Positions 9,047-17,864 are shown, counted from the first letter of the stretch. The stretch: DNA of 64,000 bases from Rhizobium etli CFN 42 (GCF_000092045.1 NC_007765.1:434001-498000); one strand, 5' to 3'. Translations and numbers: made by a program. The notes: generated from the sequence alone by a model not told the origin.

Positions 9047-9300
9047 CGGAAAACCGAACGACAGCTGGGAGGAGGAGTGCGGTCGTTCCCGCAGACGTCC
9101 CTGGGAGGAGGATGGAGCGCCTGCATATCGAAGGATGCGGGAGGAGGTGCATCGCTTCGATGGAATAATCATACTTATTTTCTGCTCAGATGATAGGCAT
9201 TTCTTTGCAGGGCAGCTATGCGTTATGTGAAAAGCGGGCAGCTCCGCCATCTGGCAGGCAAGTGCAAAAGCAAAACGCCCGCTCGGGAGGAAGCAGGCGC
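9003..9300 (-). ncRNA. array of CCUCCUCCC-loop hairpins (CcsR / 'cuckoo' sRNA-like)
   Basis: Downstream of the DUF1127 gene the minus strand carries CCTCCTCCC four times (complements of 9025-9033, 9067-9075, 9103-9111, 9139-9147) and one variant CTTCCTCCC (complement of 9285-9293). Each copy lies in a hairpin loop. The stems I see are 9013-9024/9035-9046 (12 bp, perfect), 9056-9062/9082-9088 (7 bp), 9127-9138/9149-9161 (12 bp with one bulge), a weaker one about 9091-9123, and about 9275-9281/9294-9300. In Rhodobacter the CcsR sRNAs have this loop motif, lie downstream of a DUF1127 gene and are processed from a common transcript; the wider alphaproteobacterial set is called cuckoo RNAs. The motif is complementary to Shine-Dalgarno sequences. 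Boundaries of the individual RNAs are estimated. Confidence 0.8.
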
Positions 9301-9335
9301 TGGGCAAGTCTCGAAAATGATGGTCTGTCTGGCCG

Positions 9336-9482
9336 TTACCGGGCGATTGCCGCGCGCGCAACGTTGCGGATGTCGCCGCGGCCGATGCCGAGGTCATCCA
9401 GTTCGCGCGTGGACATACGGCCCAGTTCAGCGACCGTCTGACGGTACTTGCGCCAATTGTTGAAAGAGCGTGCTACGTTCAT
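9336..9482 (-). CDS. DUF1127 small arginine-rich protein (CcaF1-like)
   Basis: The product is a 48-aa basic protein beginning MNVARSFNNWRKYRQT and containing the DUF1127 signature ELGRMSTRELDDLGIGR followed by a short Arg/Ala tail. A strong ribosome binding site (GGAAAGGGG) lies eight bases before the ATG. In Rhodobacter sphaeroides the DUF1127 protein CcaF1 binds RNA and takes part in maturing the CCUCCUCCC-motif sRNAs encoded downstream. In Agrobacterium small DUF1127 proteins affect phosphate metabolism and RNA turnover. Here the same arrangement is present: five CCUCCUCCC-type hairpins follow on the same strand and end in a terminator. The rhizobial function is inferred from those relatives. 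Confidence 0.9.
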   Translation of the reverse strand: MNVARSFNNWRKYRQTVAELGRMSTRELDDLGIGRGDIRNVARAAIAR

Positions 9483-9645
9483 GATGATCCCCTTTCCGTG
9501 GGCTTTCGAAGCCTAGCCGCCAGTCCTTGGCGCTTCGTTTGCTTCGATGCGCTTGATATAATGCGGGACTGGCGATTGTTGCAGCGCCAATGCATCACTG
9601 CACCTATGCGATATCTGCATGGGTTCTCACGGGCAGCAGCCGACG

Positions 9646-10626
9646 TCAGGCTTTGAAGCGATCGAAGGCCGTCAGCCGGACGAGCGGCGGATCGGCCTCC
9701 CTCCACCGATAGATTTCCGAACGCAGATAGGAAAGCTCGTCGCCGAGATCGTCTTCGCCGACTTCGATCCACCAGGATTTCAAGCGGCCGTCGCTTCCGT
9801 CCGACCAGCGGTAGCCCCTTGCCTTCAGGTGATCCTTCATCTCGAATGGGCTGTGTTCGGCAAAGATGCGGACGCGGCAGCGTTGGCTGGCCCGGTACAG
9901 CTCGGCGAAGGGGCTTTCACCGTCGCCTTGCTGTCGATCGAGGATCTCCAGGAGCGCGTGGCAGTCGTCCACCGCGCGGTGGCCTCCGTGGAAGTAACCG
10001 GCCTGGCCGACGAGATAACCGAGCTTCGTGCCCTCGAAACCGCGGGCGCTCCAGTCGATCTCCGAAACCGAGCACGCCCAGGCCTTGCCGGCGAAGATGG
10101 GCGAGAAGGCCTCGCAGAACGGCCGATCGAACCCGGCATTGTGGGCAATGATGAGATCCGCCGGTTCGATCAGGGCATTCAGCGACGGCATGTCGATGGT
10201 CTGTCCTTCGACCATGACGTCGGTAATCCCGGTCAGCCTGGTGATGTCGGGCGGGATCGGCCTGGACGGCTGCTGCAGGCCGCCATAGATGCCGACCACA
10301 TCGCCGACTGCGCCGTCATCGTTGAAGGTGAAGGCGACCGCGCCGATTTCGATGATCTCGTCGCTGCGGTGATTGAGGCCTGTCGTCTCGGTATCGAGAA
10401 TGACGCCGAACCGCGAAAAACCCGGCCGTCTCGCTGCCGCGACCGGCCGGGCGGCGAGTTTCCGCAGGATGCGGTAATTGCCGCTCTCCTCAAGCGCGCG
10501 CGCCATGTCTTCGTCGGAGCGGACCGCCGGCGGTGACGGCCGCCGACGCGAAGGGCCACGTGCCTCGGCCATTGCAGGCGATGCCTTGGCAAACATGTCG
10601 AGTTGCGAATCTCTGTGCACGCTCAT
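9646..10626 (-). CDS. DnaQ-like 3'-5' exonuclease
   Basis: The product is 326 aa. The exonuclease core starts at about residue 73 with the ExoI motif ILDTETTGLNH (Asp78, Glu80). ExoII is in LIIAHNAGFDRPF, and ExoIII is HRAVDDC, which makes it a DEDDh nuclease like DnaQ/ExoX. The first 65 residues and the C-terminal 100 or so (EMKDHLKARGYRWSDG, a segment common in this rhizobial subfamily) flank the core. It is longer than a Pol III epsilon subunit and has no clamp-binding motif I can see, so it is probably an accessory DNA or RNA exonuclease. The start lacks a clear ribosome binding site. Confidence 0.8.
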   Translation of the reverse strand: MSVHRDSQLDMFAKASPAMAEARGPSRRRPSPPAVRSDEDMARALEESGNYRILRKLAARPVAAARRPGFSRFGVILDTETTGLNHRSDEIIEIGAVAFTFNDDGAVGDVVGIYGGLQQPSRPIPPDITRLTGITDVMVEGQTIDMPSLNALIEPADLIIAHNAGFDRPFCEAFSPIFAGKAWACSVSEIDWSARGFEGTKLGYLVGQAGYFHGGHRAVDDCHALLEILDRQQGDGESPFAELYRASQRCRVRIFAEHSPFEMKDHLKARGYRWSDGSDGRLKSWWIEVGEDDLGDELSYLRSEIYRWREADPPLVRLTAFDRFKA

Positions 10627-10743
10627 CGAACTTGTATGTCACGGAGGCGCAGGCGAATCCATCGCCCGCGGCGCGCTATGCCCAGCCCTTGCGTTTAACG
10701 GACAAGAAAGTTTAGCTGAGCGGCAGCGGCTGAAGGAGAATAC

Positions 10744-12012
10744 ATGCCTCGTGACCACATCAGGGACGCTGACGAAGACGTCGTCATTATCGGCGCCGGC
10801 GCTGCCGGTATTGCCGCTGCCCGCCGCCTGCTGGCAATCCGTCCCGGTCTTTCCGTCCTCATGCTCGAAGCCGGCGACCGTCTCGGTGGGAGGGCCTGGA
10901 CGGTTGGGCTGCCTGAAACTGGCGATCTGGGTTTCGATCTCGGATGCGGCTGGCTGCACGGGGCGCGGACCAATGCCTGGACGGCGATTGCCGGTGAGGT
11001 CGGACTGACGGTCGACCGCTCGCCGGCGCCCTGGAACGGCGGGCGGCGGCTTCGGCGGGACGATGCGGAGATCGAGCGCGCGCAGCAGGCGATCGGCGCC
11101 TATTTTGAACGCCTCGAAAGCCATGAAGGCAACGATACCGACTTGGCAGCAAAGCTCCAGCCCGACAGTCGCTGGAACGGCCAGATCCGGGCGATCGGCA
11201 CTTACATCACCGGCGCCGAATTGGAGCGCTCGTCGATCGCCGACTACAACAGATATGATCCCGGCGCCGGTCCCGACTGGCGTGTGCGGCAGGGCTACGG
11301 AACATTGATCGCGCTCTATGGCGCGCCGGTCCGGACAACGCTCGGCGTCGAAGCAAGGCGCGTCGATCACCGCCATTCCGGCCGTATCAGCATCGAGACA
11401 AGCCAGGGAATGATCAGCGCCCGAACTGTGCTCGTCACCGTTTCGACGAATGTGCTTGCCGCCGGCAGGATCGCCTTCGACCCTCCCCTGCCCGACAAGA
11501 TCGAAGCGGCAACTCGCTTGCCGCTGGGGCTTGCCGATAAGCTCTTTCTCAGCCTCACCGATCCGGAGGCGCTGCCGGCGGATACGCATATGCTCGGCTC
11601 GACCAGTCGCGGTGCGACCGGCACGTATCAGTTGCGGCCGTTCGGCGCTCCCGTCGTGGAGGCTTATTTTGCCGGCGATCTCGCGCATGATCTGGAGCTG
11701 GCGGGAGCAAAGGCTGCCTTTTCGTTCGCCGCGGATGAGCTGGCGGCACAATTCGGCACGGACATCCGCAAGCAGTTGTCCGTGGCGGCGATCTCGGCAT
11801 GGGCCGCGACGCCTCACATCGGCGGTTCCTATTCTTATGCGGAACCCGGCGCCTCCGATCTGCGCGGCGTCCTCGCCGAACCGCATGACGAGCGGATTTT
11901 CTTTGCCGGCGAAGCCTGTTCGCGCTCGCGTTATTCGACGGCGCATGGCGCCTACGAGACCGGTGTTGCCGCTGCCGACCGGATCGCCGGCTCGTCGTCG
12001 AGAAATCTATAA
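10744..12012 (+). CDS. flavin-containing monoamine oxidase family protein
   Basis: The product is 422 aa. The dinucleotide-binding motif VIIGAGAAGIAAARRLL (residues about 15-31) is followed by the MAO-family LEAGDRLGGRAWT (about 41-53). The C-terminus has the FAD-contacting FFAGEACSRSRYSTAHGAYETG region. These enzymes oxidise primary or secondary amines with oxygen, giving aldehyde, ammonia and hydrogen peroxide. A GAAGGAG ribosome binding site precedes the ATG. No transporter or aldehyde dehydrogenase is adjacent, so the substrate is unknown; the methylamine genes nearby are separated by the aldo/keto reductase and permease genes. Confidence 0.85.
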   Translation: MPRDHIRDADEDVVIIGAGAAGIAAARRLLAIRPGLSVLMLEAGDRLGGRAWTVGLPETGDLGFDLGCGWLHGARTNAWTAIAGEVGLTVDRSPAPWNGGRRLRRDDAEIERAQQAIGAYFERLESHEGNDTDLAAKLQPDSRWNGQIRAIGTYITGAELERSSIADYNRYDPGAGPDWRVRQGYGTLIALYGAPVRTTLGVEARRVDHRHSGRISIETSQGMISARTVLVTVSTNVLAAGRIAFDPPLPDKIEAATRLPLGLADKLFLSLTDPEALPADTHMLGSTSRGATGTYQLRPFGAPVVEAYFAGDLAHDLELAGAKAAFSFAADELAAQFGTDIRKQLSVAAISAWAATPHIGGSYSYAEPGASDLRGVLAEPHDERIFFAGEACSRSRYSTAHGAYETGVAAADRIAGSSSRNL

Positions 12013-12237
12013 CGGCTGCCGGTCGTGACGGCAGGCGGGAATATTTTTTCCCACTTGTAGCACGGACGGGATTGGTTATTCTGACCTCGCCCCCGCGCTA
12101 CCTTAGCCCGGGGCGCTGTACCTCATCCAGCGGCAGAGGCCGCTTCAAGCACGATATTGTCATTGATTGCAGGAGCCCCGGCTTCTACCCCGACGATTTT
12201 GCGCGTCGGCCGCGGGTATCCGCATGAGGAGGAAGAC

Positions 12238-13269
12238 ATGGATTATCGCAAGCTCGGTCTGAGCGGGACTGTCGTCACTGCCTATTGCCTCGGCACCATG
12301 ACCTTTGGCGCGGAGGCCGACGAAGCGGCTTCGCACAAGCTGCTCGACGATTATTTCGCATGGGGCGGCAATTTCATCGATACCGCCGACGTCTACAGCG
12401 CCGGCAAGTCGGAAGAGATCATTGGACGCTGGCTGAAGGCGCGCCCGACCGAGGCCCGCCAGGCGATCGTCGCCACAAAGGGGCGGTTTCCGATGGGCAA
12501 CGGCCCTAACGATATCGGCCTGTCGCGCCGGCATCTCGGCCAGGCGCTTGATGATTCGCTCCGCCGCCTCGGCCTCGAACAGATCGACCTCTATCAGATG
12601 CATGCCTGGGACGCGCTGACGCCGATCGAGGAGACGCTGCGCTTCCTCGACGACGCGGTTTCATCAGGCAAGATCGGCTATTACGGCTTCTCCAACTATG
12701 TCGGCTGGCATATCGCCAAGGCGTCCGAGATCGCCAAGGCGCGCGGTTATACCCGTCCGGTGACGCTGCAGCCGCAATACAGCCTTCTCGCGCGCGACAT
12801 CGAGCTCGAAATCGTCGCCGCCTGCCAGGATGCCGGCATGGGCCTGCTGCCCTGGTCGCCGCTCGGCGGCGGCTGGCTGACAGGCAAGTACAAGCGCGAC
12901 GAGATGCCGACCGGCGCCACCCGCCTCGGCGAGAACCCCAATCGCGGCAGCGAATCCTATGCGCCGCGCAATGCGCAGGAACGCACCTGGGCGATCATCG
13001 CGACCGTCGAGGAGATCGCCAAAGCCCGCGGCGTCAGCATGGCGCAGGTGGCGCTCGCCTGGACGGCGGCGCAGCCGGCCGTAACTTCCGTCATTCTCGG
13101 CGCCCGCACGTCCGAACAGCTGGCCGACAATCTCGGTGCCATGAAGCTCGCGCTCTCCGGCGAGGAGATGGCCAAGCTCAATGAGGTCAGCGCCCCCCAA
13201 CCCATGGACTATCCCTACGGCAAGGGCGGCATCAATCAGCGCCACCGCAAGATCGAGGGCGGCCGCTGA
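12238..13269 (+). CDS. aldo/keto reductase
   Basis: The product is 343 aa. The start is the ATG at 12238, preceded by GAGGAGGAAG; the open frame runs 27 codons further upstream without a binding site. Catalytic residues of the AKR fold are visible: Asp and Tyr in DTADVYSAGKSEE, Lys in VATKGRF, His in YQMHAWD. The order of motifs (YRKLGLSG at the N-terminus, WSPLGGGWLTGKY in the middle) is that of the AKR11/YajO-like reductases, which use NADPH to reduce aldehydes or ketones. It stands alone with its own terminator. Substrate unknown. Confidence 0.88.
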   Translation: MDYRKLGLSGTVVTAYCLGTMTFGAEADEAASHKLLDDYFAWGGNFIDTADVYSAGKSEEIIGRWLKARPTEARQAIVATKGRFPMGNGPNDIGLSRRHLGQALDDSLRRLGLEQIDLYQMHAWDALTPIEETLRFLDDAVSSGKIGYYGFSNYVGWHIAKASEIAKARGYTRPVTLQPQYSLLARDIELEIVAACQDAGMGLLPWSPLGGGWLTGKYKRDEMPTGATRLGENPNRGSESYAPRNAQERTWAIIATVEEIAKARGVSMAQVALAWTAAQPAVTSVILGARTSEQLADNLGAMKLALSGEEMAKLNEVSAPQPMDYPYGKGGINQRHRKIEGGR

Positions 13270-13295
13270 GCCTTCGGCCTGGATTTGCAGCGACA

Positions 13296-13322
13296 CCGTC
13301 CGCTTCCTGCCGAAGCGGACGG
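13296..13322 (+). terminator. hairpin after the aldo/keto reductase gene
   Basis: There is a perfect 11-bp stem (CCGTCCGCTTC with its complement) around a 5-base loop, 26 bases after the stop codon. No long T-run follows (ATCATTCT), so it may be a weak or factor-assisted terminator. Confidence 0.55.
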
Positions 13323-13353
13323 ATCATTCTCCGATGTCCGGCAACATCAATGC

Positions 13354-13381
13354 AAAAAAGCCGCCATGTTTCTATGGCGAC
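13354..13381 (-). terminator. rho-independent terminator of the APC permease gene
   Basis: On the minus strand, an 8-bp stem (13374-13381 with 13360-13367, one G-T pair) is followed by six T's (13354-13359). It lies 22 bases after the permease stop codon. Confidence 0.75.
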
Positions 13382-13402
13382 TCTTCGGCCTTGGGAGGCT
13401 AT

Positions 13403-15187
13403 TTAGGCCGGGAGCTGGAAGAACCAGTTGGCGATCAGAACGATTGCCAGGCCGCCGACTAGTGCAAGATAAGGGAGCATGCCGGCTTTCCTGATGCCGA
13501 GATCCTGGCCGATGAGACCGAGATCCTCCATCGCGCCTGCCGGGAACTTGCCGCCGTCGCGCACATAGTGGCGATAGGCGAAAACCGGCAGGATCAGGGC
13601 TGCGAAGATGAACCCGACCCAGAGTGCATTGGAGTAACCCCAGACCTTGGCGCCGGCGCCGAGAAAGAGCGCATTGACGAAAGCGAGCACGGTGTTGAGG
13701 CCGATCAGCCAGCTCGGCGCCTTCCAGGGGCGTTCAATATGGCCGGAATCTATTCGGTGGATCCAGCCGGAATTGAGGTTCAGGAAGTTGAAGATGATGT
13801 AGCCGACATTCGAGACGGCAAGCACGAAGAAATAGCCGCCGGCATCCGAAGCGATCGCCAGAAGGAAGAGGTTAAAGGCGAAGTCGGTCCACATGGCCCG
13901 CGTCGGGGCTCCGTGCTCATTGGCGTGGTCGAGATATTTCGGCAGCCAGCCGTCCTTCGAGCCCTGATAGAGCGTGCGCGAGGAGCCGGCCATCGCCGTC
14001 ATGATGGCGAGGAAGAGCGCCATGATCATGAGGATGACGAGCAATTGGGTGATGACCCGGCCGGCGCTGATCAGGCCGCCGAGCGCTTCGGCAACGCCAG
14101 TGCCGTCGACAATGCCGGGGGCGAGCATACCGGCATGGCCGAGAACGCCCTGGAAAGCGAAGGGGACGAGGAAGAAGAACAGGCAGCAGGCCAGGCCGGA
14201 ATAGAAGATCGCCTTGAAGGTGTCGGTCTTCGGGTTCTTCAGTTCCCGGGTGTAGCAGACGGCCGTCTCGAAGCCGTAGGTCGACCAGGCGGCGATATAG
14301 AGGCCGCCGAGAAACAGCGTCCAGCCGCCGTTGCTCCAGGTGCCGTCAGAGGCAGTATAGGCGGCCGTCGGCGGCAGGAGGCCGGTGACGTTGGCGGCGA
14401 CGACCTGGCCGCTGATGATCGGATAGAGGCCGATGATCAGCAGCGGGACCAGCACGATGATCGCCAGCCATTTCTGCACGCTCGCCGTTTCCGAGATGCC
14501 GCGATGCTGGATCGCGAAGATGATCAGCATCAGGACGCCGCCGATGAAAAAGGTGGCGTTGATGTTGGCGGTGGCGAGGTAGGGAATGCTGAAGCTTGCG
14601 AGCGACCAGCTGCGGATCGCCGGCGTCAATGCGGCGACGCCATCGGCGCCGAGCAGCGCCTTGACGGCGTCATCAGGCGTGGTGCCGGCATGGGCTGCGA
14701 TATATTCGGCGACGCGGGGGCTGTCAGCCGTAACGGATGCGGCATGCGCGGCGATCCAGTCGAGGACCATTTGCGAATCGGCCGCCGGAATCGGGAAGAA
14801 TGCATTGAGAATGTAGCCGGCGGCGATGGCGCAGCCGAGCGAAAGCACCGGCGACCAGGCAAACCAGTTGCACCAGACCGAGAGCGGCGCGATGAACTTC
14901 GAATAGCGCAGCCAGGCGGTGGCGCCGTAGACGGAGGCCCCGCCGGATTTATTGCCGAACATGCCGGCGATCTCGGCATAGGTGAAGGATTGCAGGAAAC
15001 CCATTACCATCGAGATGATCCAGACGACGAAGGCGAGCTTGCCCGTCGTGCCTGCGATGCCGCCAATCGAGAAGAGAACGAGCGGCGGCACGCCGGCGGC
15101 CACCCAGAACGCGCCCTTCCAGTCGAGTGCGCGTATAAGCTTACCTTCGGTGCCGGGCGCAATTCCGGCCTCCACAATATCTGTCAT
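13403..15187 (-). CDS. APC-superfamily amino acid/amine permease
   Basis: The product is a 594-aa integral inner-membrane protein with about 12-13 hydrophobic segments. The first segment is preceded by a cytosolic tail ending in DWKGAFWVAAGVPPLVLFSI. Characteristic APC features include the unwound helix 1 glycine region (SIGGIAG) and a later YGFETAVCYTRELKNPKTD segment that resembles the helix 6-7 region of amino acid permeases. A long extracellular loop (about residues 130-210) is unusual. It is transcribed divergently from tdm with a 248-base shared upstream region, so it probably imports a methylated amine such as TMAO, TMA or dimethylamine. That substrate is inferred from position only. 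Confidence 0.8.
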   Translation of the reverse strand: MTDIVEAGIAPGTEGKLIRALDWKGAFWVAAGVPPLVLFSIGGIAGTTGKLAFVVWIISMVMGFLQSFTYAEIAGMFGNKSGGASVYGATAWLRYSKFIAPLSVWCNWFAWSPVLSLGCAIAAGYILNAFFPIPAADSQMVLDWIAAHAASVTADSPRVAEYIAAHAGTTPDDAVKALLGADGVAALTPAIRSWSLASFSIPYLATANINATFFIGGVLMLIIFAIQHRGISETASVQKWLAIIVLVPLLIIGLYPIISGQVVAANVTGLLPPTAAYTASDGTWSNGGWTLFLGGLYIAAWSTYGFETAVCYTRELKNPKTDTFKAIFYSGLACCLFFFLVPFAFQGVLGHAGMLAPGIVDGTGVAEALGGLISAGRVITQLLVILMIMALFLAIMTAMAGSSRTLYQGSKDGWLPKYLDHANEHGAPTRAMWTDFAFNLFLLAIASDAGGYFFVLAVSNVGYIIFNFLNLNSGWIHRIDSGHIERPWKAPSWLIGLNTVLAFVNALFLGAGAKVWGYSNALWVGFIFAALILPVFAYRHYVRDGGKFPAGAMEDLGLIGQDLGIRKAGMLPYLALVGGLAIVLIANWFFQLPA

Positions 15188-15371
15188 CGGTGAAATTCCC
15201 CATTCGATTGTTCCGGACGTATCTCTGTACGTCTCCCTGAACGTGTCTCCCTGACAGTCTCAAGCCCGACCGGATGATTTTGGCGATCCGCGCTCCCGAC
15301 GGATTCTCCGAGTCTGAACTCTTGATGCATAGTGAAGATATTTTCTTTTTAGTCAACATCACTTTACTTTC

Positions 15372-15393
15372 CACAGGCATTTTGTAACCTGTG
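15372..15393. promoter_or_regulatory. inverted repeat between the permease and tdm genes
   Basis: CACAGG (15372-15377) and CCTGTG (15388-15393) form a 6-bp inverted repeat with a 10-base AT-rich spacer, 43 bases before the tdm start. It lies next to an AT-rich stretch (15330-15370) that could hold the divergent promoters. It is a candidate operator for one of the methylamine regulators; no binding evidence. Confidence 0.35.
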
Positions 15394-15435
15394 TGGGCTT
15401 ATGCCGAGCGGCATGCCGATCCCCCTGAGGGTAGA

Positions 15436-17805
15436 ATGCAAGAACTTCATCCTGTCATGCCAGGCCCCCGAACGGTCATTCCGAGCCTCGTCCATTATCC
15501 CGGTATTCCGGCCCTGCCGGAGGGCACTGAACGCTACCGGGCAAAGGGCGGCGGATCGGTCGTCGTGCGCGTCGAGGCGGGCGACCACGTGAGCGTCATC
15601 GACAGCGAAGGGGGGCAGATCTGCGAGCTCTCCCTCCTTGACGAAAAAGGTCGCTTCCAGGCAGCCGGTCTCGGAACGGCATTCAGCAATTCAGCGGATG
15701 GTTTGAAGACCATTCTTCAGGCAGCGGATGAGAGTGCTGCCCGTACGCGCGCGGCACTTCAGCGGCGAGGCGCCGATCTCGCAGCGGCCGGAGCGCTCCG
15801 CGTCTTTGGGGCGGGATCGACGCCGGGCAGCCGGGCGGAGTTCACGATTGCCATGAAGGGTCTGCTGATCGTCGCGGCACCCGCCGGGGCCATGTCGCCG
15901 GAGGCGCAGGACACGGCGACGCCGATCGAGATCCGGATTAAGCGAAGCCTGCTGATTCGCGACTATGCCTCCGCGCTGCCGGAACCGGCGGCCGATCCGA
16001 TCGAGGATATCCGCATCCGGGCGGCGAGCGCCGCCGCCTATTTCGTGCGCGCCGGCGAATTCATCCAGATCATCGACGTCTATGGGCGCCAGTGCACCGA
16101 TTTCCAGGCCTTTGCCGCCCGCAAGGTCGATAAGGGCCTCGATCTCGCGCTCGATTCGACCGTCACCCGCACGCTGCTCGGCCGCAGCTATCCCACGCCC
16201 GGCCTGCCGTCCAAGGCTTTCGACCGCGACTTCGAGCCGCTGGTCGAGATCGTCCAGGATACCGTCGGCCGCCACGACGCTTTCGCGACGGCCTGCAATT
16301 CGCGCTATTATGACGACATGGGTTATCCCGGCCACGTCAATTGCACGGACAATTTCAACGCGGCGCTGGCGCCTTACGGCATTGCCGGGCGCAAGGGCTG
16401 GGAAGCGCTGAATTATTTCTACAACACCAATATCGATCACAACAACCAGCTCTATCTCGACGAGCCCTGGTCGCGTCCCGGCGATTACGTGCTGATGCGC
16501 GCGCTGACCGATCTCGTTTGCGTCTCGTCGTCCTGTCCTGACGATATCGATGCGGCGAACGGCTGGGATCCGACGGATATCCATGTCCGCACCTTTTCCG
16601 GAAAAGAGAAATTCTCACGAGCGGTAGCCTATCGCATGACCCCAGATGCAGAAGCCGAACTGACGCGCGAAACCGCCTTCCATCCTCGCCTTTCGGCGTT
16701 GACGCGAGATTATACGGAATATCGCGGCTACTGGCTGCCGAACCGCTTCTCATCCGAAGGCCCGGTCGAGGAATACTGGGCCTGCCGCGAGCGCGCCGCC
16801 ATCATTGATCTCTCCCCCTTGCGAAAGTTCGAAGTGACGGGTCCGGACGCCGAGGAACTGCTGCAATACTGCCTGACGCGCGACGTGCGCAAACTCTCGA
16901 CCGGCCAGGTCGTCTATTCCGCGATGTGCTACGAAAATGGCGGCATGATGGATGACGGCACGCTCTTCAGGCTCGGCGACAAGAACTTCCGCTGGATCGG
17001 CGGCGATGATTTCAGCGGCATATGGCTGCGTCAGCAGGCCGAGAAGAAGGGCTTCAAGGCGTGGGTTCGATCATCGACCGACCAATTGCACAATATCGCG
17101 CTGCAAGGCCCCAGGAGCCGCGATATCCTGAAGGGGATCATCTGGACGGCGCCGCGCCAGCCCGCGATCGGCGAACTCGAATGGTTCCGCTTCACCGTTG
17201 GTCGCATGGGCGGATTCGAGGGCGCCCCGGTGGTGATCTCGCGCACGGGCTATACCGGCGAGCTCGGCTACGAGATCTTCTGTCATCCGAAGGATGCGCT
17301 GACGGTGTTCGATGCCGTGTGGGAGGCAGGCCAACCGCACGGGCTGAAGCCGATGGGGCTGGAGGCGCTCGACATGGTCCGCATCGAGGCGGGCCTGATC
17401 TTCGCCCATCACGAATTCACCGACCAGACGGATCCGTTCGAGGCCGGCATCGGCTTCACCGTGCCGCTGAAATCCAAGCAGGACGATTTCATCGGCCGCG
17501 AAGCGCTGATCCGGCGCAAGGAACATCCGCGCCATCTGCTCGTCGGCCTTGATATCAAGGCCAACGAGTCGGTCGGCCATGGTGACTGCATCCACATCGG
17601 CCGCGCCCAGGTCGGCGTCGTCACCAGCGCCACCCGCTCGCCTGTTCTCGGCAAGACGATCGCGCTTGCCCGCATCGACGTAACGCATGCTAGCCCGGGC
17701 ACTGAGGTTGAGATCGGCAAGCTGGACGGCCACCAGAAGCGCCTGCCGGCGACGATCGTGCCGCTTTCGCATTACGATCCGCAGAAGACGCGGCCGCGCT
17801 CGTAA
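15436..17805 (+). CDS. tdm: trimethylamine N-oxide demethylase (Tdm), DUF1989-GcvT fusion
   Basis: The product is 789 aa. It converts TMAO to dimethylamine and formaldehyde in the cytosol. The N-terminal half contains DUF1989-type beta folds in tandem (about residues 30-190 and 200-395). The second carries Cys287-x12-His300-x2-Cys303 and Cys367. That spacing is the same as the Cys/His/Cys/Cys zinc site I remember for Methylocella Tdm (263, 276, 279, 343). The C-terminal half (about 415-785) is a GcvT-like tetrahydrofolate domain with SRTGYTGELGYEIF and GLEALDMVRIEAG, which captures the released formaldehyde. The start at 15436 is chosen for its GAGGG; an upstream GTG at 15391 has none. tmm lies 3 kb downstream, beyond the min genes. 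Confidence 0.9.
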   Translation: MQELHPVMPGPRTVIPSLVHYPGIPALPEGTERYRAKGGGSVVVRVEAGDHVSVIDSEGGQICELSLLDEKGRFQAAGLGTAFSNSADGLKTILQAADESAARTRAALQRRGADLAAAGALRVFGAGSTPGSRAEFTIAMKGLLIVAAPAGAMSPEAQDTATPIEIRIKRSLLIRDYASALPEPAADPIEDIRIRAASAAAYFVRAGEFIQIIDVYGRQCTDFQAFAARKVDKGLDLALDSTVTRTLLGRSYPTPGLPSKAFDRDFEPLVEIVQDTVGRHDAFATACNSRYYDDMGYPGHVNCTDNFNAALAPYGIAGRKGWEALNYFYNTNIDHNNQLYLDEPWSRPGDYVLMRALTDLVCVSSSCPDDIDAANGWDPTDIHVRTFSGKEKFSRAVAYRMTPDAEAELTRETAFHPRLSALTRDYTEYRGYWLPNRFSSEGPVEEYWACRERAAIIDLSPLRKFEVTGPDAEELLQYCLTRDVRKLSTGQVVYSAMCYENGGMMDDGTLFRLGDKNFRWIGGDDFSGIWLRQQAEKKGFKAWVRSSTDQLHNIALQGPRSRDILKGIIWTAPRQPAIGELEWFRFTVGRMGGFEGAPVVISRTGYTGELGYEIFCHPKDALTVFDAVWEAGQPHGLKPMGLEALDMVRIEAGLIFAHHEFTDQTDPFEAGIGFTVPLKSKQDDFIGREALIRRKEHPRHLLVGLDIKANESVGHGDCIHIGRAQVGVVTSATRSPVLGKTIALARIDVTHASPGTEVEIGKLDGHQKRLPATIVPLSHYDPQKTRPRS

Positions 17806-17820
17806 CCCATTTCGCGTTCA

Positions 17821-17852
17821 GGAGACGACGATCGGTTCCGTCCGTCGTCTCC
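17821..17852. terminator. bidirectional hairpin between tdm and minE
   Basis: Arms GGAGACGACG (17821-17830) and CGTCGTCTCC (17843-17852) form a perfect 10-bp stem with a 12-base loop between two convergent genes. No strong T-run on either side. Confidence 0.6.
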
Positions 17853-17864
17853 CGGATATTGCCC

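Noticed and set aside
9025..9147. Regularly repeated GGGAGGAGG blocks as a possible CRISPR or tandem repeat
   Set aside because: Repeats are only 9 bases, spacing is irregular and each lies in a different hairpin; the sRNA explanation fits better.
13568..15193. 541-codon plus-strand open frame opposite the APC permease
   Set aside because: Charged, repeat-poor antisense translation of transmembrane codons; no start signal.
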